Assembly: GCA_946410395.1 (NCBI GenBank)
Contig: CAMKAE010000147.1
Span: 1 to 5,742 of the forward strand
DNA: 5,742 nucleotides
Direction of reading: 5' to 3'
DNA from: an uncultured Clostridia bacterium
Lineage (GTDB): Bacteria > Bacillota > Clostridia > Christensenellales > Aristaeellaceae
Every line of letters starts with the position of its first letter. Position 1 is the first letter of the stretch. A model generated the notes under the pieces. The model was not told where the DNA came from. It was given only the letters and a program-made list of their open reading frames with translations, and did not search any database. Shown here one piece after another: positions 1 through 4,651 of this stretch. Made by a program: the position numbers and the translations under genes.

Positions 1-148
1 TGCGGGACACCGCCGGGTCGTCGGTGGTGCCCACGGCCAGGGACTCGATGTTGTACCCCTTGCCGGAGAAGAGGCGGACCACCCGGGACAGGACGCCCGA
101 TTCGTTGTCCACCAGAACGGCCAGGGTGTGCCGGTTTGTGTTGTCCAT
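1..148 (-). CDS. ilvN: Acetolactate synthase small (regulatory) subunit, N-terminal part, cut by window edge
   Basis: This is the regulatory subunit of acetohydroxyacid synthase. It binds the catalytic IlvB subunit and normally mediates valine feedback in the cytoplasm. Only 49 codons are present because the gene runs off the left edge. They form the opening of an ACT domain: a beta strand (LAVLVDNESGVLSRV, residues 9-23), a helix (VVRLFSGKGYNIESL, 23-37) and the conserved TDDPAVSR (42-49). The segments NESGVLSR and GYNIESL are hallmarks of the IlvH/IlvN family. The ATG at 148 is preceded by a strong GAGGAGG ribosome binding site that begins right at the ilvB stop codon. The gap between ilvB and ilvN is 15 nt, so the two are co-transcribed and probably translationally coupled. 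The second ACT-like half and the C-terminal domain lie outside the window, so ilvN and ilvH types cannot be told apart by length. Confidence 0.93.
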   Translation of the reverse strand, partial: MDNTNRHTLAVLVDNESGVLSRVVRLFSGKGYNIESLAVGTTDDPAVSR

Positions 149-163
149 GTGCCGTTCCTCCTC

Positions 164-1864
164 TCAGTCCACCATGAAGTTGGTGATGTGGCTGCCGCCG
201 CCCACCATGGGCCGCACCATCTCGTCGATGTCGATGGCGCAGTCGATGACGGTGCCCTTGCCGCTGGCCAGGGCGACCTTGAGCGCGGTCTCGAACTCCT
301 CCGCGCTGGCAGCCCGGAAGCCGTTGAGCCCATAGGCCTCGGCCAGCTTGACGAAGTCCGGGCCCCGGTCCAGGGTGGTCTGGCTGTAATGCCGCTGATA
401 GATCAGCGACTGCCACTGCCGCACCATGCCCAGCGTGCCGTTGTCGAAGATGATCGTGATGATCGGCAGGCCATAGTACTCCTCGGTGGCCAGCTCGTTG
501 CAGTTCATGCGGAAGCCGCCGTCGCCGGTGACGTGGATCACGCACTTGTCGGGCCGGCCGGCCTTGGCGCCGATGGCCGCGCCCAGGCTGAAGCCCATGG
601 TGCCGAAGCCGCCGGAGGTGAGCAGCTGGCCGGGGTAGTCAAAGTGGAAGTGCTGGATGGCCCACATCTGGTGCTGGCCCACGTCGGTGGCCACGATGGT
701 GTCCTCGGGGCAGTTGGCGGAGATGATGGACAGCACCTGGCTGGGGGTGAGGCAGCCGGGGCGGGCGTCATAGCGGACCTCGGTGGGCCGGGAGAAGACC
801 TCCTCCTTCCAGGCGCTGCGGTCCTGCTGCGGCAGCTGCTCTAGCAGCAGCTCCAGCACCCGCCGGGCGTCGCCGACGATGTGGTGGTCGGTCTCCACGT
901 TCTTGTTGATCTCGGCCCGGTCGATGTCGATCTGCACGATCTTCGCACGGCGGGCGAAGGTGTCGGGCTTGAGGGCCACGCGGTCGGAGAAGCGGCAGCC
1001 CACGGCGATCAGCAGGTCGCAGGTGTCCACGGCCATGTTGGAGGCCATGGAGCCGTGCATGCCGATCATGCCGGTGCACAGGGGGTCGAGGCCCCGCAGG
1101 CCGCCCGCGCCCATCAGGGTCACGGCGGTGGGCGCGTCGATGCGGTGCACAAATTCCGTGAAGACCTCCGCCGCACGGGAGCGGACCACGCCGCCGCCGC
1201 AGATCACCATGGGCCGCTCGCTGGCCAGGATCATGTCCGTCAGCTTGCGGATGTCGTCCATGTCGGGCTCGGGGGCCTTGAAGTCCCAGCGCTTCATCAG
1301 GTCGTGCAGCTTGCCGGATGCGGCGTGATCGGCCCGGGGCAGAGGCGTGTACTCGGCCTGCGCGGCGGTGACGTTCTTGAGGATGTCGATCAGCACCGGG
1401 CCCGGCCGGCCGGAGCGCGCGATGGCAAAGGCCTCCCGCACCGTGTCCGCCAGGTGGTTCACGTCGTGCACCTGGTAGTTGCACTTGGTGATGGGCATGG
1501 TGACGCCGGTGATGTCCACCTCCTGGAAGGAGTCCTTGCCCAGCAGGTTGGCGCTCACGTTGCAGGTGATGCACACGATCGGGGAGGAGTCCAGATAGGC
1601 CGTGGCGATGCCGGTGACCAGGTTCGTGGCACCGGGGCCCGAGGTGGCGAAGCACACGCCCACGTTGCCCGTCGCCCGGGCATAGCCGTCCGCCGCGTGG
1701 CAGGCGCCCTGCTCGTGAGCCGTCAGGATGTGCCGGAACACGTCCCCATAGTTCACCAGCTCGTCGTACACGTTGAGGATGGTTCCGCCCGGGTAGCCGA
1801 AGATGGTGTCCACCTTCTGCTCCCGCAGGCATTCCAGCAGGATCTTGGCGCCGGTCATTTGCAT
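164..1864 (-). CDS. ilvB: Acetolactate synthase large (catalytic) subunit, biosynthetic
   Basis: This ThDP-, Mg- and FAD-dependent enzyme condenses pyruvate to acetolactate, or pyruvate and 2-ketobutyrate to acetohydroxybutyrate, the first common step of Val/Leu/Ile synthesis. The protein is 566 aa from the chosen start, the usual family length. The N-terminal pyrimidine-binding domain has FGYPGG (about 22-27) and the catalytic Glu in AHEQGACHAADGYARATG (Glu51). The central FAD domain has GMHGSMASNMAV (about 268-279) and RFSDRV (291-296). The C-terminal ThDP domain has GDGGF (447-451), with DNGTLGMVRQWQ (about 474-485) completing the Mg site at Asp448 and Asn475. The FAD-type middle domain and the ilvN gene 15 nt downstream point to the biosynthetic enzyme rather than the catabolic AlsS. 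Three ATGs (1870, 1864, 1858) are in frame. AAGGAGG at 1873-1879 is 2, 8 and 14 nt from them, so 1864 is preferred. One oddity is CNVS (101-104) where GQVP is usual. An intrinsic terminator upstream implies attenuation. Confidence 0.96.
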   Translation of the reverse strand: MQMTGAKILLECLREQKVDTIFGYPGGTILNVYDELVNYGDVFRHILTAHEQGACHAADGYARATGNVGVCFATSGPGATNLVTGIATAYLDSSPIVCITCNVSANLLGKDSFQEVDITGVTMPITKCNYQVHDVNHLADTVREAFAIARSGRPGPVLIDILKNVTAAQAEYTPLPRADHAASGKLHDLMKRWDFKAPEPDMDDIRKLTDMILASERPMVICGGGVVRSRAAEVFTEFVHRIDAPTAVTLMGAGGLRGLDPLCTGMIGMHGSMASNMAVDTCDLLIAVGCRFSDRVALKPDTFARRAKIVQIDIDRAEINKNVETDHHIVGDARRVLELLLEQLPQQDRSAWKEEVFSRPTEVRYDARPGCLTPSQVLSIISANCPEDTIVATDVGQHQMWAIQHFHFDYPGQLLTSGGFGTMGFSLGAAIGAKAGRPDKCVIHVTGDGGFRMNCNELATEEYYGLPIITIIFDNGTLGMVRQWQSLIYQRHYSQTTLDRGPDFVKLAEAYGLNGFRAASAEEFETALKVALASGKGTVIDCAIDIDEMVRPMVGGGSHITNFMVD

Positions 1865-1872
1865 GGGCATGG

Positions 1873-1879
1873 CCTCCTT
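1873..1879 (-). promoter_or_regulatory. Ribosome binding site that decides the ilvB start
   Basis: AAGGAGG is a full Shine-Dalgarno match. It leaves only 2 nt before the outermost in-frame ATG (1870), which is too close, but 8 nt before the second ATG (1864) and 14 nt before the third (1858). It lies a few bases downstream of the U-tract of the leader terminator, so transcripts that terminate there lack it altogether. Confidence 0.85.
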
Positions 1880-1882
1880 GTT

Positions 1883-1922
1883 GAATAAAACGCCTGCACT
1901 CTGGCCGTCAGACTGCAGGCGT
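1883..1922 (-). terminator. Intrinsic terminator in the ilvB leader (attenuator)
   Basis: On the minus strand, ACGCCTGCA (1922-1914) pairs with TGCAGGCGT (1898-1890), a perfect 9-bp GC-rich stem. After one G-G mismatch the stem continues with TCTG/CAGA, closing on a 5-nt ACGGC loop. It is followed by TTTTATT (1890-1884). It lies about 85 nt downstream of the consensus promoter and directly before the ilvB ribosome binding site. It is therefore placed to abort ilvBN transcription rather than to end the upstream gene. The U-tract is short and interrupted by one A, so termination may be incomplete. Confidence 0.75.
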
Positions 1923-1982
1923 CGGTACAGACGCGACAGGACAACATCGGGCGCTCCGGAAAAGCCCGGGGCGGTCCGTCAC
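1908..1982 (-). CDS. Possible leader peptide of the ilvBN transcript (24 codons)
   Basis: This small frame begins at a GTG at 1982, 9-10 nt after an AGGA (1997-1994), and stops with a TGA inside the 5' half of the terminator hairpin. It ends PVASVPTPAV, with three valine codons among the last nine, and holds one leucine near the start. A stop placed at the attenuator and valine codons just before it fit a translational attenuation scheme. However, the start is a GTG with a modest ribosome binding site, and there is no run of Leu/Ile/Val codons like that of enterobacterial ilv leaders. The ATG further upstream in this frame (2015-2013) overlaps the -10 box and cannot be on this transcript. Confidence 0.2.
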   Translation of the reverse strand: MTDRPGLFRSARCCPVASVPTPAV

Positions 1983-1998
1983 GAAAAACACGTCCTGT
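1919..1998 (-). promoter_or_regulatory. Candidate antiterminator structure in the ilvB leader
   Basis: A second hairpin on the minus strand, GCGTC (1934-1930), loop TGTACC, GACGC (1923-1919), uses the first four bases of the terminator's 5' arm (1922-1919). The two cannot form fully together. Just upstream, GTCCTGT (1942-1936) is an exact complement of ACAGGAC (1998-1992) in the early leader, a 7-bp long-range pairing that would place the competing hairpin at the base of a larger fold. The base pairing is read directly from the sequence. The switch role is inferred and no effector is recognised. It is not a T-box by motif. Confidence 0.4.
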
Positions 1999-2013
1999 GC
2001 CGGGTTCGCGATC

Positions 2014-2042
2014 ATTATAACAAAGGCGAAAAGCGGTGTCAA
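2014..2042 (-). promoter_or_regulatory. Consensus sigma-A/sigma-70 promoter for ilvBN
   Basis: The -35 box TTGACA (2042-2037) and the -10 box TATAAT (2019-2014) both match the consensus at all six positions, and they are separated by exactly 17 bp. The spacer is pyrimidine-rich on the coding strand. Transcription should begin near 2007-2006, giving a leader of about 140 nt before ilvB. The promoter stands 51 bp past the stop codon of the upstream PIG-L gene, so ilvBN is an independent unit. Confidence 0.9.
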
Positions 2043-2045
2043 TGC

Positions 2046-2091
2046 GGAACAGAGGAAATACAGCGGCCCGGTCTCCGGTCTGCAGCCCCTG
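2046..2091 (-). terminator. Weak candidate terminator after the PIG-L gene
   Basis: Directly after the PIG-L stop codon, CAGGGGC (2091-2085) can pair with GCCGCTG (2067-2061) with one G-G mismatch, enclosing a small CCGG-AGA-CCGG hairpin. The following bases TATTTCCTCTGTTCC are pyrimidine-rich but not a real U-tract. This may be a weak or partial terminator that separates the ADH/PIG-L unit from ilvBN. Read-through into the ilvB leader is also possible. Confidence 0.25.
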
Positions 2092-2092
2092 C

Positions 2093-3289
2093 TCACGGCG
2101 CCCCCACGTCGATATTCTCCATGAAATCCCCGCCCGCTGCGTCCGGCCCCACCACGGTGGCGTAGAGCCCGAAGGCGGTGTTGTCATACTGCGCGCCGGT
2201 GTGGGTCACGTCCATGGCGCCCTCGTGCTGGCTCACATGGAAGGTGAAGGCCCGGACCGCGGCCTCCAGGCCGGTCGCGCCGTCCAGCGCGGACAGGGGT
2301 TGGGACCAGTCCAGGGTGATGGGGCCGTCCGGATACTGGTGCAGGTAGAGCTTTTTCACCTGCCAGACGCCGTATTTCTGCGCGGAGGGCTTGTCAAAGG
2401 CGGGATCCGCGGCGCGGGTGAAGGCCCGGACCGCGGCGTTGGCGGCAGCCTTGTGCTGGCCGTGGCCGTACTCGCCGCCCAGGCCGTGGGTCACCACCAC
2501 CTCGGGCCTGTACTGCCGGAAGAGCGCCGTGACCCAGACGCGGACCTTCTTGGCCCCGCCCATGGCCGAATAGGCCGTCTCCATGTCCCGGGTGGCCTTG
2601 TCCCGGAAGGGGCTGATGACCGGGTAGTGTCGCACGCCCATGGACCACAGGCCGTCGAGCAGCTCGTGATGCCGCTGCCAGCCGCAGTTCACCAGGTAGG
2701 CCACCACCACCCGGCAGCCCCGCTGCGCGTCATAGGTGGGGATCGCGCCGCCAAAGAAGATCAGCTCGTCGTCGGCGTGGGCGGCCAGGAAGAGGATGTC
2801 GGCCTTGTCGTGCGTGGGCTCCCAGTGCTGGGCGGTGTCCGGCAGCGCGCCGGGGCCGTACACCGTCAGCTCAGCCACGCCCAGCAGGTTTTCCTTCGCG
2901 TCCCGGCTGATGATCCGCAGGCGCTGCGCCGGGGTCTCCAGGCGCACGGTGTCGTGGAGGGCGGGAAAGCCGCTCTCGTACACCGGCCACCAGGCGTCCG
3001 CGTCAAAAACCTCGGCCCGCCAGGGAGCCGGGGTTTCGTTAAACTGCAGGTACACACCGCCGATGGCCTCTCCCGCCGGGGCGGTGATCTCCAGCCAGCT
3101 CTCGCCGCGGTTGGCGGCCTTCCAGCGGGTGGTGATCCGCCCGTCGGTGATGTAGGCCGCGTACCGGCTGCCGCTGCTGAGGGTGAGGGCGCAGGCTTTG
3201 GTGATGTCCCGCGCCTGGCCCCCCCCGTCGGCCAGCGCGCAGGGGAGGACAAGGAGGAAAAGGAGCGCGCACAGGATGCTTCGTCTCAT
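2093..3289 (-). CDS. Secreted PIG-L-family N-acetylglucosaminyl deacetylase-like protein with N-terminal discoidin-like domain
   Basis: PIG-L (LmbE-like) enzymes are zinc-dependent de-N-acetylases of GlcNAc-containing glycans, glycolipids or glycosides. This protein is 398 aa. Residues 1-20 form a signal peptide: MRR, a hydrophobic core, then ALA before Asp21, fitting signal peptidase I. Residues about 28-145 look like a discoidin (F5/8 type C-like) galactose-binding fold, with ITDGRITTRW at 47-56 and a closing VAELTVYG. The catalytic domain starts near 164. AHADDE (170-175) supplies His171 and Asp174 as zinc ligands and Asp173 as the likely base. HGLGGEYGHGQH (268-279) supplies the third ligand His279 and the candidate catalytic His276. 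The usual AHPDDE has its Pro replaced by Ala. The ATG lies 4 nt after the upstream Fe-ADH stop with no strong ribosome binding site, so translation is probably coupled. Export implies action on a cell-surface or extracellular glycan. The actual substrate cannot be told from sequence. Confidence 0.85.
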   Translation of the reverse strand: MRRSILCALLFLLVLPCALADGGGQARDITKACALTLSSGSRYAAYITDGRITTRWKAANRGESWLEITAPAGEAIGGVYLQFNETPAPWRAEVFDADAWWPVYESGFPALHDTVRLETPAQRLRIISRDAKENLLGVAELTVYGPGALPDTAQHWEPTHDKADILFLAAHADDELIFFGGAIPTYDAQRGCRVVVAYLVNCGWQRHHELLDGLWSMGVRHYPVISPFRDKATRDMETAYSAMGGAKKVRVWVTALFRQYRPEVVVTHGLGGEYGHGQHKAAANAAVRAFTRAADPAFDKPSAQKYGVWQVKKLYLHQYPDGPITLDWSQPLSALDGATGLEAAVRAFTFHVSQHEGAMDVTHTGAQYDNTAFGLYATVVGPDAAGGDFMENIDVGAP

Positions 3290-3293
3290 GGCT

Positions 3294-4418
3294 TCACGCT
3301 TCGGCGCCCGTCCGCATGGCGGCGTAGAGGGCCCGGATGTCGTCGTCGGTCAGGGCAACGGGGTTGTTCTTCAGCCGTTCGGGGTTCACGCCGGCCGTCA
3401 GCTGATCCAGGTCCTCCTCCGGGATCACCGGAAAGCCCAGCTCCAGCCGGTCCGTCAGGGCGGCGAACTGCTCGGCGGCCTGCCCGGCGCTCTCGCAGCC
3501 CATGGCCCGGGCCAGGACGGCAAAGGTATCCGTCAGGTAGGCCTCGCCCCGGGGATCCACGCAGCGGTCCGTGTGGGTGAGCATCCACGGGAAGAGCACC
3601 CGCACGCACATCGCCGCGGCGTGGCCGTGGGCCAGGCCGTAGAGGGAGGTCAGCTTGTAGCACATGGCGTGGCCGGCGGTGGTCTGGGTGATGTTGATGG
3701 CCTTGCCCGCTGTGTGCGCTGCCTGCAGCATGCCGGCGTTGCCCGCGTCGGTGTTGGCCAGGCAGCCCTCCATGTTGTTCAGGATCAGCCGAATGGCGGC
3801 GGTGGCGTACTGCTTGCTCTCCGCCGTGCTGTTGACGGACCAGAAGGACTCCATCGCGTGGCACAGGGCGTCCATCATGGTGGAGCTGCGCTGATAGGGC
3901 GGAACGGTCTGCAGGGCGGAGGCGTCCAGCAGCACGGTGTCCGGAATGCAGCTCTCGTGCGCGACGGACTGCTTCACGCCCTCGTCGTAGATCACGGCGA
4001 AGCGGGTCGCCTCGCTGCCGGAGCCCGCGGTGGTGGGCATGGCCAGCAGCGGGATGTTGTTCTCCAGGATGAACTGCTTGAGGAAGTGCATCTCCGGGTT
4101 CATCTGGGCGAAAAGCTTGACGCACTTGGCCACGTCCATCGCGGAGCCGCCGCCCACGGCCATGACCGCGTCGCAGCCCGCCGCGCGGAAGGCCAGCACC
4201 GCCTCCCGTACCTCCTCATACTTGGGGTTGGGGGTGAAGGCGCTAAAGACGGTGACCGCGATCCCCGTGCGCTCCGTCAGCCCGCCGAACCAGCCGTTGA
4301 TCCGCAGGAAGGGGAAGGCGCGGTCACACACCAGGAAAAGATGCCGGATGCCCTTTTCCGTCAGGCAGTGCTCCAGCTGCTCATAATTGTTGGCTGCTGT
4401 GAGAAGCGTCTGCTGCAT
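3294..4418 (-). CDS. Iron-containing (group III) alcohol dehydrogenase, phosphonoacetaldehyde reductase-like
   Basis: This 374-aa cytoplasmic oxidoreductase is of normal family length. The N-terminal nucleotide-binding half has FTPNPKYEEV (61-70) and the NAD(P)-binding GGGSAMD (89-95), then AMPTTAGSGSEAT (126-138). The C-terminal helical half holds the metal ligands Asp183, His187 (MMDALCHAME), His250 (TTAGH) and His264 (GLAHGHA). Their spacing of 4, 63 and 14 residues is the same as in E. coli FucO, so the enzyme should be active with Fe or Zn. The stretches SVAHESCIPD, AMESFWSVNSTAESK and INITQTTAGHAMCYKLTSLYG resemble the subfamily annotated as phosphonoacetaldehyde reductase, which reduces phosphonoacetaldehyde to 2-hydroxyethylphosphonate. 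This subfamily call is from memory of family sequences. A general aldehyde or alcohol reductase remains possible, since no phosphonate gene lies nearby. The ATG at 4418 has AAGGAGG 9 nt upstream. The PIG-L gene follows after 4 nt, so they form a two-gene unit. Confidence 0.9.
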   Translation of the reverse strand: MQQTLLTAANNYEQLEHCLTEKGIRHLFLVCDRAFPFLRINGWFGGLTERTGIAVTVFSAFTPNPKYEEVREAVLAFRAAGCDAVMAVGGGSAMDVAKCVKLFAQMNPEMHFLKQFILENNIPLLAMPTTAGSGSEATRFAVIYDEGVKQSVAHESCIPDTVLLDASALQTVPPYQRSSTMMDALCHAMESFWSVNSTAESKQYATAAIRLILNNMEGCLANTDAGNAGMLQAAHTAGKAINITQTTAGHAMCYKLTSLYGLAHGHAAAMCVRVLFPWMLTHTDRCVDPRGEAYLTDTFAVLARAMGCESAGQAAEQFAALTDRLELGFPVIPEEDLDQLTAGVNPERLKNNPVALTDDDIRALYAAMRTGAEA

Positions 4419-4427
4419 GGATCGCGC

Positions 4428-4434
4428 CCTCCTT
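4428..4434 (-). promoter_or_regulatory. Ribosome binding site of the Fe-ADH gene
   Basis: AAGGAGG stands 9 nt before the ATG at 4418 and fixes the start. No convincing -35/-10 pair was found between the repeat element and this site (4435-4484), so the gene may be read from inside or upstream of the repeat element. Confidence 0.85.
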
Positions 4435-4484
4435 CTCAGTTGCTGATGTGGGATTGGGATGCGGGGACAATGGGTAGCTGCCAG

Positions 4485-4651
4485 GACCCCTCACCCGCTG
4501 CGGCGGGAGCTCCCCACTGCGGTGGGGAGCCTGGGGTTGCCGGTGGCGGAGCTTTCGTTTTCCTGCCTCATTTCAGGATTGCAAGGCTCTGGGTGTACAC
4601 TCCCTTGCCTCCCCACCGCAGTGGGGAGGTGGCCCGCAGGCCGGAGGGGTC
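4485..4651. repeat. 167-bp inverted-arm palindromic element (REPIN- or MITE-like)
   Basis: The element begins with GACCCCTC (4485-4492) and ends with its complement GAGGGGTC (4644-4651). Each arm carries two hairpins. The left arm has CCCGC-TGCG-GCGGG (4494-4507) and CTCCCCACTGCGGTGGGGAG (4510-4529). The right arm has the exact complement of the 20-mer (4609-4628) and GGCC-CGCA-GGCC (4631-4642). Read outward to inward, both arms run terminus, short hairpin, long hairpin, and all loops are TGCG. The short hairpins differ in stem sequence but keep the fold and loop. The 79-bp centre (4530-4608) is unrelated and contains GCAAGG/CCTTGC and TCCTG/CAGGA inverted pairs but no ORF of note. The right end touches the stop codon of the peptidase gene. 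The layout matches mobile REP doublets or a non-coding miniature element. No transposase gene and no clear target duplication are visible. It could also fold in RNA and act as a terminator or mRNA stabiliser for the peptidase gene. Confidence 0.8.

Noticed and set aside
128..1888. Plus-strand and alternative minus-strand frames across ilvB
   Set aside because: All are shadows of ilvB, whose catalytic and cofactor motifs are complete and in order. Their low-complexity composition reflects GC-rich codon structure.
1855..1954. Minus-strand ATG frame of about 30 codons through the ilvB leader
   Set aside because: It starts at an ATG with only a weak GGAG before it, runs straight through the terminator and over the ilvB ribosome binding site and start, and has no branched-chain residue run. 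This is unlike a leader peptide.
1883..2007. T-box riboswitch for branched-chain amino acids
   Set aside because: The leader is only about 140 nt and has no AGGGUGGNACCGCG-type antiterminator motif. GACGGACCGCCCC near 1980-1966 is only a loose resemblance.
3230..3289. Lipoprotein signal (Cys17) in the PIG-L protein
   Set aside because: Pro occupies the position before Cys in VLPC, which does not fit a lipobox. The ALA motif at 18-20 fits ordinary signal peptidase cleavage.
4435..4600. Promoter for the Fe-ADH gene
   Set aside because: A TTGCAA at 4584-4579 could serve as a -35, but the bases 17 nt on read AAAACG, not a -10 box. No other acceptable pair was found.
4485..4651. CRISPR array
   Set aside because: There are only two copies of the 20-mer, in opposite orientation, with one 79-bp interval. 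This is an inverted-arm element, not direct repeats with uniform spacers.
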